From Streptomyces sp. NRRL F-525 (lineage in GTDB: Bacteria > Actinomycetota > Actinomycetes > Streptomycetales > Streptomycetaceae), in NCBI RefSeq assembly GCF_000716605.1, contig NZ_JNXE01000046.1, positions 1-64,000 on the forward strand: a DNA stretch of 64,000 nt, given 5' to 3'. A program made the position numbers and the translations under genes. Shown in pieces: positions 1-8,516 of this stretch. Position 1 is the stretch's first letter, and the number at the start of each line of letters is the position of its first letter. A model generated the notes under the pieces. That model saw nothing but the letters and a program-made list of their open reading frames with translations, had not been told where the DNA came from and ran no database searches.

Positions 1-79
1 CTGGGTTGATAGGCCGGATCTGGAAGCCCAGTAATGGGTGGAGGTGACCGGTACTAATAGGCCGAGGGCTTGTCCTCAG
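1..79 (+). rRNA. rrl: 23S ribosomal RNA, 3' end (partial)
   Basis: The first bases match the conserved 3' terminal domain of actinobacterial 23S rRNA, including the segment ACCGGTACTAATAGGCCGAG that ends the molecule. The rest of the gene lies upstream of the window. The exact 3' end cannot be fixed from sequence alone and may differ by a few bases. It is followed by a processing spacer and 5S rRNA on the same strand, so this is the distal end of a 16S-23S-5S operon. Confidence 0.95.
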
Positions 80-182
80 TTGCTCGCGTCCACTGTGTTA
101 GTTCTGAGACAACGAACAGTTGTCGGCTAGAGCTTGAACCACACAAAAGAAAAGTGTGCTTGTTCGCTCGAAACCATTAGGG
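80..182 (+). other. 23S-5S internal transcribed spacer with processing hairpins
   Basis: This spacer of about 100 bases contains no gene. It holds a short perfect hairpin at 108-124 (GACAAC, five-base loop, GTTGTC) and an A-rich inverted repeat near 140-161 (CACAC...GTGTG). Such elements are typical of RNase-processed rRNA spacers; their role here is inferred from position. Confidence 0.6.
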
Positions 183-302
183 TTTCGGTGGTCATAGCGT
201 GAGGGAAACGCCCGGTTACATTTCGAACCCGGAAGCTAAGCCTTACAGCGCCGATGGTACTGCAGGGGGGACCCTGTGGGAGAGTAGGACGCCGCCGAAC
301 AA
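183..302 (+). rRNA. rrf: 5S ribosomal RNA
   Basis: This is a full-length 5S rRNA of about 120 nt with the Streptomyces-type start TTTCGGTGGTCATAGCGTG, the conserved CCCGGTTACATTTCGAACCC helix/loop and the closing GGGAGAGTAGGACGCCGCC segment. The 5' and 3' ends pair to form helix I. It is co-transcribed with the 23S rRNA just upstream and is followed within 10 bases by a strong terminator. Confidence 0.97.
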
Positions 303-310
303 TATTTGGA

Positions 311-360
311 GGACCCCTGGTCCCAGCGTTCACGCTGGGACCAGGGGTCCTTTTGTTTTT
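311..360 (+). terminator. rRNA operon intrinsic terminator
   Basis: A perfect inverted repeat with about 19 bp per arm (ggacccctggtcccagcgt and its complement, two-base loop) is followed directly by a T-rich run (ttttgttttt). It lies right behind the 5S gene and is among the strongest classical intrinsic terminators in the window. Confidence 0.95.
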
Positions 361-447
361 CCAGAAACTTTCAGAAACACAGCCCGGAGCGCGCCGCGTA
401 GCTGGCTGCGCGAGAATGACTTGCGGTACCGAAGACAGGAGTCACCG

Positions 448-1461
448 ATGTCCACCAACTCTCCCGAGGACCGACCCGAGCGCGAGGAGCGGCGACGGGA
501 CAGTGGTGACCGCGGCGACCGTGGCGGGTACCGCGGAGGCCCGAGCCGTAGCAACGATCGTGGGAACGACCGCGGCGGCAGCAGCGGTGGCTACGGCCGC
601 CGTGACGACAACCGTGGTGGCGCTCCGCGCCGTGACGACCGTGGCAGTGGCGGTGCCAGCAGTGGGGGTGGTGGCGATCGCGGTGGTTACCGTGGGCGTG
701 ACGACCGTTCCGCCGGCCCGCGTCGGGATGACCGGCCCGCTGGTCCGCGCCGTGACGACCGTCCGTCCGGTCCCCGTCGGGATGACCGCGGCGGCGAGCG
801 CGGAGGGCGTCCCGGTGGTTTCCGTCGGGACGACAACCGTGGTGAGCGGCCCGCGTTCCGGCGTGACGACCGCAGCGACAACCGTGGTGGCGAGCGTCGC
901 GACGACAACCGCGGTGGCGCTGGCGGTTTCCGTCGCGATGACAGCCGTGGTGAGCGTCCGCCGTTCCGGCGTGACGACAACCGTGGCAGCGGTGGTGGTT
1001 TCCGGCGTGATGACAATCGCGGTGAGCGTCCGCCGTTCCGGCGTGATGACCGCGGTGACAACCGGGGCGAGCGTCCTGCCTTCCGGCGTGACGACGACCG
1101 CGGTGACCGTGGCAGCTACCCCCGCCGTGACACCGCGGCGACAACCGCAGTGACAACCGGGGTGGCGAGCGTCCGCCCTTCCGTCGTGACGACCGCCGTG
1201 ACGGTGACCGTCCCGCTTTCCGGCGTGACGACAACCGTGGTGACCGTGGCAGCTACCCCCGCCGCGACGATCGTGCGTCCGGCCCGCGTCGTGATGACCG
1301 CGGTGGGGACCGTCCGGCCTTCCGGCGGGACGACAGCCGTGGTGAGCGGCCTCCGTTCCGGCGTGATGACCGCGGTGACAACCGGGGCGAGCGTCCTGCC
1401 TTCCGGCGTGACGACGACCGCGGTGACCGTGGCAGCTACCCCCGCCGTGACTCCGGCGTGA
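448..1461 (+). CDS. RGG/RDD-repeat N-terminal part of a TPR protein (frame broken)
   Basis: The ATG at 448 has an AGGAG Shine-Dalgarno at 437-441. The first 228 or so codons encode a highly charged, low-complexity Arg/Asp/Gly protein built from units such as [12 protein letters not shown] and GPRRDDRP, resembling RGG-box RNA-binding regions. After the motif SYPRRD at about 1131 this frame turns into a meaningless Thr/Val/Ala stretch and stops at 1459-1461. The same RDD-repeat coding resumes one base earlier in the next frame (from 1134), and again shifts near 1451. In Streptomyces relatives, as I recall, this repeat is fused to the TPR domain encoded at 1625-2491. I therefore read this as the 5' part of one gene carrying two single-base losses, real or from sequencing or assembly of repeats. 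Confidence 0.65.
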   Translation: MSTNSPEDRPEREERRRDSGDRGDRGGYRGGPSRSNDRGNDRGGSSGGYGRRDDNRGGAPRRDDRGSGGASSGGGGDRGGYRGRDDRSAGPRRDDRPAGPRRDDRPSGPRRDDRGGERGGRPGGFRRDDNRGERPAFRRDDRSDNRGGERRDDNRGGAGGFRRDDSRGERPPFRRDDNRGSGGGFRRDDNRGERPPFRRDDRGDNRGERPAFRRDDDRGDRGSYPRRDTAATTAVTTGVASVRPSVVTTAVTVTVPLSGVTTTVVTVAATPAATIVRPARVVMTAVGTVRPSGGTTAVVSGLRSGVMTAVTTGASVLPSGVTTTAVTVAATPAVTPA

Positions 1462-1550
1462 CGACCGCCGCGATGACCGGCGTGACGACCGTCGGGGCGA
1501 CGACCGCCGTGGTGGTGGCAGCCGGTTCCGTGACGAGCGGGAGCGTGACC
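480..1550 (+). repeat. Degenerate tandem repeats encoding RGG/RDD units
   Basis: About 1 kb of imperfect tandem DNA repeats is built on units such as CCGCGTTCCGGCGTGACGAC and CGCGGTGACAACCG. One longer block encoding [20 protein letters not shown] occurs twice almost identically (near 1071-1130 and 1389-1450), and a third partial copy lies near 1235-1265. The repetition explains why many reading frames on both strands stay open here. It also makes the region prone to slippage and assembly error. Confidence 0.85.
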
Positions 1551-1624
1551 GCGAGCCGATCAAGCGGCTGCCGATCCCCGAGGACGTCACCGGCGAGGAG
1601 ATCGACAAGGACGTACGGCAGGAG

Positions 1625-2491
1625 TTGATGAGTCTGCCGAAGGGGCTCGCGGAGGACGTCTCGAAGAACCTGGTGATGGTCGCCCGGCTCATCGACGAGG
1701 ACCCCGAGGCCGCCTACGCCTACTCCAAGATCGCCCTGCGGCTGGCGTCGCGGGTCGCCGCCGTACGTGAGGCGGCCGGGTTCGCCGCGTACGCCAACCA
1801 GAAGTACAGCGAGGCGCTGGCCGAGTTCCGGGCGGCGCGGCGGATGACCGGCAGCGTGGACCTGTGGCCCGTGATGGCCGACTGCGAGCGTGGGCTCGGG
1901 CGGCCCGAGAAGGCACTGGAGATGGCCGGGGCCGCCGAGGTGCACAAGCTCGACAAGGCCGGGCAGGTCGAGATGCGGCTCGTCGCGGCCGGTGCCCGGC
2001 GTGACATGGACCAGCTCGACGCGGCCATCGTCACGCTGCAGAGCCCGGAGCTGGCCTCGAACTCCGTGCAGCCGTGGACCGCGCGACTGCGGTACGCCTA
2101 CGCCGACGCCCTGCTCGCCGCCGGGCGTGAGGGCGAGGCGCGGGAGTGGTTCGCCAAGGCCTTGGAGTCCGACAAGGACGGCAGCACGGACGCGTCGGAC
2201 CGGCTCGCCGAGATGGACGGGGTCGAGTTCGTCGACGCGTTCGTCGAGGACGATGACGATGACGAGGTCGACGCTGAGACTGCGGTCGATGACGAGGTCG
2301 AGCCTCAAAACGACGTCTCCGTAGTCGACGAGTTGGACGACGAGGACGAAGACGACGACATCGAGGACGAGGACGACGACGAGGACGACGACGAGGTCGA
2401 AGCCGTCGCCGAGACCAAGGAAGACGTCGTCAAGGAAGATGTCCTTCTTAAAGAAGACGACGAAGACGACGAAGACGACGACAAGAACTGA
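1625..2491 (+). CDS. Tetratricopeptide-repeat protein with acidic tail (C-terminal part)
   Basis: The open frame runs from 1451 but the first possible start codons are TTG 1625 and ATG 1628, which have no clear Shine-Dalgarno. Upstream in the same frame the coding sense continues back through [20 protein letters not shown] into the RDD repeats, so the native start is probably the ATG at 448 after two frame corrections. The folded part (about 200 residues) is helical and TPR-like ([46 protein letters not shown]). It ends in a tail of roughly 85 residues dominated by Asp and Glu. The function is unknown; a basic RGG-type head plus an acidic tail suggests nucleic-acid or ribosome association, and it sits beside an rRNA operon. 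Confidence 0.8.
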   Translation: MMSLPKGLAEDVSKNLVMVARLIDEDPEAAYAYSKIALRLASRVAAVREAAGFAAYANQKYSEALAEFRAARRMTGSVDLWPVMADCERGLGRPEKALEMAGAAEVHKLDKAGQVEMRLVAAGARRDMDQLDAAIVTLQSPELASNSVQPWTARLRYAYADALLAAGREGEAREWFAKALESDKDGSTDASDRLAEMDGVEFVDAFVEDDDDDEVDAETAVDDEVEPQNDVSVVDELDDEDEDDDIEDEDDDEDDDEVEAVAETKEDVVKEDVLLKEDDEDDEDDDKN

Positions 2492-2510
2492 CCTACGTCA
2501 GTGAAGTGAC

Positions 2511-2548
2511 AAGGGCGGGACCCCAGCACCTGGGGTCCCGCCCTTTCG
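2511..2548. terminator. Bidirectional intrinsic terminator
   Basis: A perfect stem (agggcgggaccccag / ctggggtcccgccct, three-base loop) is followed by TTTCG. It lies between the convergent TPR-tail gene (ends 2491) and the DUF1015 gene (ends 2574) and can serve both. Confidence 0.85.
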
Positions 2549-2573
2549 CGTTTCCGGGGTTGATCGTGGCGTC

Positions 2574-3866
2574 TCAGACGTCCAGTGCCCGCAGCACCAG
2601 CCCCGACGCCGGCTTGGGGCCGAACGACGTCGACTTGCGGGGCATCGTGACGCCCTGGCGGGCCAGGTCGCGGACGATCTCCTCGCGGACGGGGTGCATC
2701 AACACGGCCGTACCGCCGTCGCGTTCGGCCTTGCGGACGGTGGCGGCGGTGTCGTGGATGTAGGCGATGTGCGCCGGGTCATCCTCAGGGATGTGCCAGA
2801 CGTGGTCCAGGAGGGTGGCGTGCAGGACCGTCGCGTCCAGGGTGCGCCAGGCCGCGGGGCGGTCGGCCGGGATCGTGCGGGCCAGGAGGTCCGGGTCCGG
2901 GTGGTCGACCAGGTGGAAGGCGCCGTCGCCGGCGAGGAGGAAGGCGTTGCCCTCGCAGGCCGCGTCGGCGAGGGCCTCCAGGGCCTCCGGGAGGGGCACG
3001 TCCAGGTGTCGTACGCGGAACAGGCCGTCCAGGGCGGCGAGGGCGTCGGCGACCGGGACGCCGTGCAGGAGGCGGTGGATCGCGCGGACGCGGAGGGGGT
3101 AGCGGGCCGTGTCCACGAGGAGGACCAGGCCGTAGTCCCAGGGGCTGGGGGAGGGGTGCTCCGCGCGTAGACGTCGGTACGTCGCCCAGCGGTGGTGGCC
3201 GTCGGCGATCAGGGCCTGGTGGTGGGCCAGGTCCGTCTGGATGCGGGCCAGGTCGGTGGGGTCGGTGACCGACCAGAGGCGGTGGCTGTAGCCGTCCTCC
3301 GTGGTCGTGGACAGGAGCGCTGGGTCCTCGGCGATGCGCTCCACCACCGTCGTCGTGTCGGCCGGTTGGCCGTTGCCGCGGTAGGTCAGGAGCAGGGGTT
3401 CGAGATTCGCGGAGGTGGCGCGCATGAGGGCCGCGCGGTCGGCGACCACATGCGGCATGACGTCCTCGTGTGGCAGGACCACACCCTCCGACGGGTCCGA
3501 CAGACGCAGGGCGCCGATGACGCCGCGTTGCAACAGGCCGTTGCCGTCGCGCTGTTCGTAGACGTACAGGCCGGGCTCGGGGTCGGTGGTGAGGACGCCC
3601 TCGGAGAGCCAGCGGTGCAGGGTGTCGGCGGCCTGTTCGTTGCGGGCGCCGACGGTGGTGGCCTGCGGGAGGATCAGCCGGACGATGTTGTGCGGGTCGG
3701 AGTCCTGGAGATGGTGCAGGCCGTCGGGGCGTACGACCACGTCGTACGGTGGGGACGTCACGGCGGCCAGGCTGCCGACCAGGTCGGGGTCGTAGCGAAG
3801 GCCTCGGAACGGGGTGAGTTCCAGGCCTCGGCGCTCCGTTGCTTCCGAGTGACCTGCGGTGTTCAT
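2574..3866 (-). CDS. DUF1015 family protein
   Basis: This 430-residue protein contains the DUF1015 signature near the N-terminus (LTPFRGLRYDP, SPPYDVV, PHNIVRLILP) and IADGHHRWATYR in the middle, a conserved motif of this family. The biochemical role of DUF1015 is not established; some members are linked to small-molecule kinases or serine metabolism. The ATG at 3866 is used. The gene is divergent from the HAD phosphatase, with about 72 bases between the starts, so they probably share a promoter region. It is conserved in this position in Streptomyces, from memory. Confidence 0.88.
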   Translation of the reverse strand: MNTAGHSEATERRGLELTPFRGLRYDPDLVGSLAAVTSPPYDVVVRPDGLHHLQDSDPHNIVRLILPQATTVGARNEQAADTLHRWLSEGVLTTDPEPGLYVYEQRDGNGLLQRGVIGALRLSDPSEGVVLPHEDVMPHVVADRAALMRATSANLEPLLLTYRGNGQPADTTTVVERIAEDPALLSTTTEDGYSHRLWSVTDPTDLARIQTDLAHHQALIADGHHRWATYRRLRAEHPSPSPWDYGLVLLVDTARYPLRVRAIHRLLHGVPVADALAALDGLFRVRHLDVPLPEALEALADAACEGNAFLLAGDGAFHLVDHPDPDLLARTIPADRPAAWRTLDATVLHATLLDHVWHIPEDDPAHIAYIHDTAATVRKAERDGGTAVLMHPVREEIVRDLARQGVTMPRKSTSFGPKPASGLVLRALDV

Positions 3867-3938
3867 CCCGGCATCGTACGTGTGTCAGTGGCATGCGGGA
3901 TGATCGGGTGAAAGCGATCGAACGAGGAGCGATGTGGA

Positions 3939-4967
3939 ATGAGCCAGAGCGTCAGGACGAGCCCCGAGGGCAGTGCCCGGGCCCTGAGCGAGGCGTACGA
4001 CACGGCGCTGCTCGACCTCGACGGGGTGGTGTACGCGGGGGGCAACGCGATCGCCCACGCGGTCGACTCGCTCGCCACCGCGCGTGCGGGCGGGATGCGG
4101 CTCGCGTACGTCACGAACAACGCGCTGCGGACGCCGGACGCCGTGGCCGAGCACCTCACCGAGCTGGGGATACCGACCGGCGCCGATGACGTCATCACCT
4201 CCGCGCAGGCCGTCGCCCGGCTGATCAGCGAGCAGGTGCCGGCGGGCTCCCGTGTGCTGGTGATCGGCGGCGAGGGGCTGCGGGTCGCGCTGCGCGAGCG
4301 CGGGCTCGAGCCCGTCGACTCGGCGGACGACGAGCCGGTGGCCGTCGTGCAGGGCTACGGCGGCCCCGACCTGGCCTGGGGGCGGTTCGCGGAGGCCTGT
4401 TACGCCATCGCGCGCGGGGTGCCGTGGTTCGCGTCCAACACCGACCTGACGATCCCGAGCGCGCGTGGCATCGCCCCGGGCAACGGCGCGGCGGTGGAGG
4501 TCGTACGCATAGCGACCGGAGCCGAGCCGCAGGTGGCGGGCAAGCCGTTGCCGCCCATGCACAAGGAGACGATCCTGCGGACCGGCGCCGAGCGGCCGTT
4601 GGTCGTGGGCGACCGGCTGGACACGGACATCGAGGGGGCGTTCAACGGGGAGGTCGATTCGCTGCTCGTCCTGACCGGCGTGACCGACGGCGCCCAACTC
4701 CTCGCCGCACCGCCGCAGCACCGGCCGACGTACGTCGACGCCGATCTGCGGGGCATGCTCATCGGGCAGCCCGAGGTCACCGGGGCGGGAGACGGCTTCC
4801 GGTGCGGTGGCTGGACCGCGACGGCGGGCCGTGACCGGCTGGAACTCGACGGTGAGGGCGAGCCCATGGACGGGCTCCGGGCGCTCTGCGCGGCGGCCTG
4901 GACGGCTGCGGGCGACGGTTCGTGCACGCTGGACGGGGAGAAGGCGCTGGCGCGGCTGGGGTTGTGA
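3939..4967 (+). CDS. HAD-IIA family hydrolase (NagD/PGP-like)
   Basis: This 342-residue cytosolic phosphatase of the haloacid dehalogenase superfamily has motif I DLDGVVYAG (nucleophile Asp and acid/base Asp) near residue 27, motif II TNN near residue 66, and motif III/IV in VVGDRLDTDIEGAFN near residue 222. These and the cap arrangement match NagD / 4-nitrophenylphosphatase-like class IIA enzymes. The substrate cannot be read from sequence. An upstream CGAGGAG lies about 10 bases before the ATG. About 90 C-terminal residues beyond the core are less conserved. It precedes the iron transporter but is separated from it by an iron box, so it is not obviously in the same regulon. Confidence 0.9.
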   Translation: MSQSVRTSPEGSARALSEAYDTALLDLDGVVYAGGNAIAHAVDSLATARAGGMRLAYVTNNALRTPDAVAEHLTELGIPTGADDVITSAQAVARLISEQVPAGSRVLVIGGEGLRVALRERGLEPVDSADDEPVAVVQGYGGPDLAWGRFAEACYAIARGVPWFASNTDLTIPSARGIAPGNGAAVEVVRIATGAEPQVAGKPLPPMHKETILRTGAERPLVVGDRLDTDIEGAFNGEVDSLLVLTGVTDGAQLLAAPPQHRPTYVDADLRGMLIGQPEVTGAGDGFRCGGWTATAGRDRLELDGEGEPMDGLRALCAAAWTAAGDGSCTLDGEKALARLGL

Positions 4968-5041
4968 CACGGGGGAGGCGGGGGCTCGGCATCCGGGGCG
5001 CTGATCGACGGTGAGGCGGGACGCACCCTTCGGCTCGAATG

Positions 5042-5060
5042 CGAGGGTAGGCTAACCTAA
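5042..5060 (+). promoter_or_regulatory. IdeR/DmdR1-type iron box
   Basis: CGAGGGTAGGCTAACCTAA matches 16 of 19 positions of the actinobacterial iron-box consensus TTAGGTTAGGCTWACCTWA, with a perfect right half. It ends only four bases before the GTG of the first siderophore permease gene. Bound Fe(II)-repressor would therefore cover the -10 region of a transcript starting at or just before the GTG. There is no room for a Shine-Dalgarno, so a leaderless mRNA is likely. Confidence 0.85.
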
Positions 5061-5064
5061 CCTC

Positions 5065-6108
5065 GTGTTGGTCGACAGTCCCCCAGAACAGCGCGCGGAG
5101 ACCGCCCCCGCGCCCCCAACCCGCCGGGCGATACGTGTCCTTGGGCTCTTCGCCTCCGTGGCGCTCCTGGTCCTCGTGGCCCTGGCGAGCATCGCGATCG
5201 GCGCGAAATCGCTGCCGTTGGGGGATGTGTGGCACGGCCTGTTCCATGACACGGGGACGTACGCGGACGTCGTGGTCGACGACCGGATCTCCCGTACGGT
5301 CCTCGGGCTGCTGGCCGGTGCCGCGCTCGGCCTGTCCGGCGCGGTCCTCCAGGCGCTCACCCGCAACCCCCTCGCGGACCCCGGCCTGCTCGGCATCAAC
5401 GCGGGCGCCTCGGCCGCCGTCGTCACCGCCATCACCTACTTCGGTGTCACATCGCTGAGCGGCTACGTCTGGTTCGCCTTCGCGGGCGCGGCCGTCGTCG
5501 GCGCGCTGGTCTGGTTCCTCGGCGGCAGCCGGGGCGCCACCCCCGTGCGCCTCGCGCTCGCCGGCACCGCGATCAGTGCCGCGCTCTACGGCTATCTCCA
5601 GGCCGTCATGATCATGGACGACGCGGCGCTCTCCAAGATGCGCTTCTGGACGGTCGGTTCACTGGCCTCGGCCACCGGCTCGACGATCACGCAGGTCGCG
5701 CCGTTCTTCGCGGTCGGCACGGTCGTCTCCCTGCTGCTCGCCCGCCCCCTGAACGCGGTCGCGATGGGCGACGACACCGCCCGCGCCCTCGGCGCCAACC
5801 TCAACCGCACCCGCGCGCTCGCCATGCTCTCCGCGACCGTGCTGTGCGGAGCGGCGACCGCCGCCTGCGGCCCGATCGTGTTCGTCGGCCTGATGGTGCC
5901 GCACGTGGTGCGCTCCTTCACCGGCCCCGACCTGCGCTGGATCCTGCCGTACGCCACGATCCTGTCGCCCGTGCTGCTGCTCGGGGCCGATGTCCTTGGC
6001 CGGTTGATCGCGCGGCCCGCGGAGCTTCAGGTCGGCATCGTCACCGCAGTCATCGGTGGGCCGGTCTTCATCTATCTCGTGCGGCGCCGAAGGACGACTC
6101 AGCTGTGA
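5065..6108 (+). CDS. FecCD-family iron-siderophore ABC transporter permease 1
   Basis: This 347-residue integral membrane protein has about nine to ten hydrophobic helices and the FecCD hallmarks GLLAGAALGLSGAVLQALTR and NPLADPGLLGINAGA. It moves ferric siderophores across the cytoplasmic membrane together with the next permease and ATPase. The GTG start lies four bases from the iron box and no ribosome-binding site precedes it, suggesting a leaderless transcript. The stop overlaps the GTG of permease 2 (GTGA). No substrate-binding lipoprotein gene is adjacent, so the receptor must be encoded elsewhere. Confidence 0.93.
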   Translation: MLVDSPPEQRAETAPAPPTRRAIRVLGLFASVALLVLVALASIAIGAKSLPLGDVWHGLFHDTGTYADVVVDDRISRTVLGLLAGAALGLSGAVLQALTRNPLADPGLLGINAGASAAVVTAITYFGVTSLSGYVWFAFAGAAVVGALVWFLGGSRGATPVRLALAGTAISAALYGYLQAVMIMDDAALSKMRFWTVGSLASATGSTITQVAPFFAVGTVVSLLLARPLNAVAMGDDTARALGANLNRTRALAMLSATVLCGAATAACGPIVFVGLMVPHVVRSFTGPDLRWILPYATILSPVLLLGADVLGRLIARPAELQVGIVTAVIGGPVFIYLVRRRRTTQL

Positions 6109-7211
6109 ATCCCTCTTCTACGACCGCTTCAACGACCGCGCAGGACAGCCCGGTTGAGAAGGCCGCCCCGGCTCGGGCGCTGCGTACGCGGGCTGTCCGG
6201 ACCGGCGGCTTCTCCCTCCGCTTCGACCCCCGCGCCTTCACGGTCGTCGCCCTGCTCCTGCTCTGCGCGCTCGCCGCGAGTGTCGTGCTGATCGGTACCG
6301 GGGACTTCCCGATCCCGGCCGGTGATGTCGTCAAGACGCTGTTCGGGGGCGGTGACGCGGGACAGGAGTTCATCGTCAACGAGCTGCGGCTGCCGCGCGT
6401 TCTCGTCGGCCTCCTGGTCGGTGCCTCGCTCGGGCTGGGCGGGGCGCTGTTCCAGTCCATCTCCCGAAATCCGCTGGGCAGTCCGGACGTACTCGGCCTC
6501 TCGCAGGGGTCGACGGCCGGGGCGCTCGTCATGATCGTGCTGTTCTCCGGCAGCGCGACCGCCGTCACCCTCGGGGCACTCGTCGGCGGCCTGGTGACCG
6601 GGCTCGCGATCTATCTGCTCGCCTGGAAGCAGGGGGTGCATGGATACCGGCTCGTCCTCGTCGGCATCGGTGTCTCCGCCGTAGTCACCGCCGTGAACGG
6701 CTATCTGCTCACCAAGGCCGACCTCGTCGACGCGGCCCGCGCGGTCGTGTGGATGACCGGCTCCCTCAACGGCCGTGACTGGACCCAGGTCTGGCCGCTG
6801 CTCGCGCTGTGCGCCGTCCTGGTGCCGCTCGTCCTCGCCAACGGGCGCGGGCTGCGGATGATGGAGATGGGCGACGACGTGTCGTATGCCCTCGGGGTGC
6901 GCGTCGAGCGTGTACGGCTGCTGCTGATGGTCGCGGCCGTGCTGCTCACCTCGGCCGCGACCGCCGCCGCCGGACCGGTCGGCTTCGTCGCCCTTACGGC
7001 ACCGCAGCTCGCCCGGCGCCTGACCCGCTCACCGGGTCCGAACCTCGTGCCCTCGCTGTGCATGGGCGCCACCCTGCTGGTCACCGCCGACTGGGCGTCC
7101 CAACGGGCGTTCGGCGCCGACCAGTTGCCCGTGGGCGTGGTCACCGGGGTCCTCGGCGGGGTCTACCTGCTGTGGCTCCTGGTCACCGAGCGGAAGGCGG
7201 GGCGGATATGA
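6105..7211 (+). CDS. FecCD-family iron-siderophore ABC transporter permease 2
   Basis: This is a 368-residue paralogue of the preceding permease, with a Ser/Thr-rich N-terminal extension before the first membrane helix near residue 45 and the motifs LVGASLGLGGALFQSISR and NPLGSPDVLGLSQG. It forms the heteromeric membrane channel with permease 1. The GTG at 6105 is chosen because it overlaps the upstream stop (GTGA) and restores the usual family length; the open frame itself extends much further upstream, as an out-of-frame shadow of permease 1. The stop overlaps the ATG of the ATPase gene. Confidence 0.92.
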   Translation: MNPSSTTASTTAQDSPVEKAAPARALRTRAVRTGGFSLRFDPRAFTVVALLLLCALAASVVLIGTGDFPIPAGDVVKTLFGGGDAGQEFIVNELRLPRVLVGLLVGASLGLGGALFQSISRNPLGSPDVLGLSQGSTAGALVMIVLFSGSATAVTLGALVGGLVTGLAIYLLAWKQGVHGYRLVLVGIGVSAVVTAVNGYLLTKADLVDAARAVVWMTGSLNGRDWTQVWPLLALCAVLVPLVLANGRGLRMMEMGDDVSYALGVRVERVRLLLMVAAVLLTSAATAAAGPVGFVALTAPQLARRLTRSPGPNLVPSLCMGATLLVTADWASQRAFGADQLPVGVVTGVLGGVYLLWLLVTERKAGRI

Positions 7212-8143
7212 GCGCCGCCGCCGGCAGCACCACGAACGTCCCAGCGAGCACCTCCAGTACCTCCAGCACCTCTACGAACGCCTCGGCGAACGAGAACCAC
7301 CGAAGGAGCACCGTGAACCGCCTGTCCGCCGAGAACGTCACCCTCGCCTACGACCAGCGCGTCATCGCACGCGAGCTGTCCGTGGAGATACCCGACAACT
7401 CCTTCACGGTGATCGTCGGCCCGAACGCGTGCGGCAAGTCCACGCTGCTGCGGGCGCTTTCACGGATGCTGAAGCCGAACGAGGGCCGGGTGCTGCTCGA
7501 CGGGCAGGTCATCCAGTCGATGCCGGCGAAGAAGGTCGCGCGGACGCTCGGCCTGCTGCCCCAGTCGTCCATCGCGCCCGACGGCATCACCGTCGGCGAC
7601 CTCGTGGGCCGCGGCCGGTACCCGCACCAGGGCATCCTGCGCCAGTGGTCCCAGGAGGACGAGCGGGTCGTACAGGAGTCGATGGCGCAGACCGGAGTCG
7701 CCGAGCTCGCCGATCGCTATGTCGACGAACTGTCCGGCGGGCAGCGGCAGCGCGTGTGGATCGCGATGGCGCTCGCCCAGCAGACGCCCCTGCTGCTGCT
7801 CGACGAGCCGACCACCTACCTGGACATCCAGCACCAGATCGACGTCCTCGACCTGTGCGCGGAACTGCACGAGGAGCAGGGCCGCACGCTGGTCGCGGTG
7901 CTGCACGACCTCAACCACGCCGCCCGGTACGCCACCCACCTCATCGCGCTGCGGGAGGGCGCGGTCATCGCGGAGGGCGCCCCGGGCGACATCGTCACGG
8001 CCGAGCTGGTCGAGGAGGTCTTCGGGCTGCGCTGCCAGGTCATCGACGACCCGGAGACGGGGACACCGCTGGTGGTGCCGGCGGCGCGCAAGGCACGCGC
8101 GCGTACCGACCGCGACAAAGTGGCCGCTACAGAAGCTTCCTGA
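7208..8143 (+). CDS. Iron-siderophore ABC transporter ATP-binding protein
   Basis: This is the FepC/FhuC-type ATPase that powers the two permeases. It shows Walker A GPNACGKST, the Q-loop LLPQSS, signature LSGGQRQRVWIAMALAQ, Walker B LLLLDEPT and the switch His in AVLHDLNHA. The ATG at 7208 overlaps the previous stop (ATGA) but adds a Ser/Thr/Asn-rich segment of about 35 residues. A GTG at 7313, four bases after AAGGAG (7303-7308), would give 276 residues starting at MNRLSAENVTLAY, the usual family start. Either is possible. The 3' end overlaps the convergent SCP2 gene by 17 bases. Confidence 0.93.
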   Translation: MSAAAGSTTNVPASTSSTSSTSTNASANENHRRSTVNRLSAENVTLAYDQRVIARELSVEIPDNSFTVIVGPNACGKSTLLRALSRMLKPNEGRVLLDGQVIQSMPAKKVARTLGLLPQSSIAPDGITVGDLVGRGRYPHQGILRQWSQEDERVVQESMAQTGVAELADRYVDELSGGQRQRVWIAMALAQQTPLLLLDEPTTYLDIQHQIDVLDLCAELHEEQGRTLVAVLHDLNHAARYATHLIALREGAVIAEGAPGDIVTAELVEEVFGLRCQVIDDPETGTPLVVPAARKARARTDRDKVAATEAS

Positions 8144-8474
8144 GGCGGAACAGGTCGAACACGTTGGCCTCCAGCTTCACCCGGCCCGAGCCCCAGGCCT
8201 TCGCGAAGTTCAGGCCGCCGTTGACCATGGCGACGAGGTCGTCGCCCGCCATGGTCAGCCTGATCTGGGCCTTCTCCGCCGGAAGGCCCTGCACGGTCTC
8301 GTCCACCACGATCCGGCCGCCGGAGAGCCGGCCGACGAACGTGACGTCGAGGTCGGTGATCCGGCAGCTGACCGAACGGTCCATGGCCGCGGCGGCGCGG
8401 ACATTCCCATCGGCCTTCTGCATGTTGTCCGAGAGCTTCTCGAGTGCGACGCGGCACTCTTCGATCGTTGCCAT
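8127..8474 (-). CDS. SCP2 sterol-binding domain protein
   Basis: This 115-residue single-domain protein resembles the SCP2 (sterol carrier protein 2) fold. The central LSGGRIVVDETVQGLPAEKA and LTMAGDDLVAMVNGGLNFAK segments correspond to the ligand-binding strand and the typical MVNGKLNPAKAF-like motif. It is predicted to bind a lipid or acyl ligand in the cytosol; the ligand is unknown. It is transcribed convergently to the iron ABC operon and overlaps its ATPase gene by 17 bases at the 3' ends, and is divergent from the small gene at 8517. Confidence 0.85.
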   Translation of the reverse strand: MATIEECRVALEKLSDNMQKADGNVRAAAAMDRSVSCRITDLDVTFVGRLSGGRIVVDETVQGLPAEKAQIRLTMAGDDLVAMVNGGLNFAKAWGSGRVKLEANVFDLFRLRKLL

Positions 8475-8516
8475 CGTGATCGACGGTACCCCAGGCCTTC
8501 GGGGTAGCGTCTGGGC

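Noticed and set aside
442..1692. A 416-codon minus-strand open frame and others across the RGG repeats
   Set aside because: The repeats keep several frames open on both strands; the minus-strand product is Thr/Val/His low complexity with no ribosome-binding site and no folded domain.
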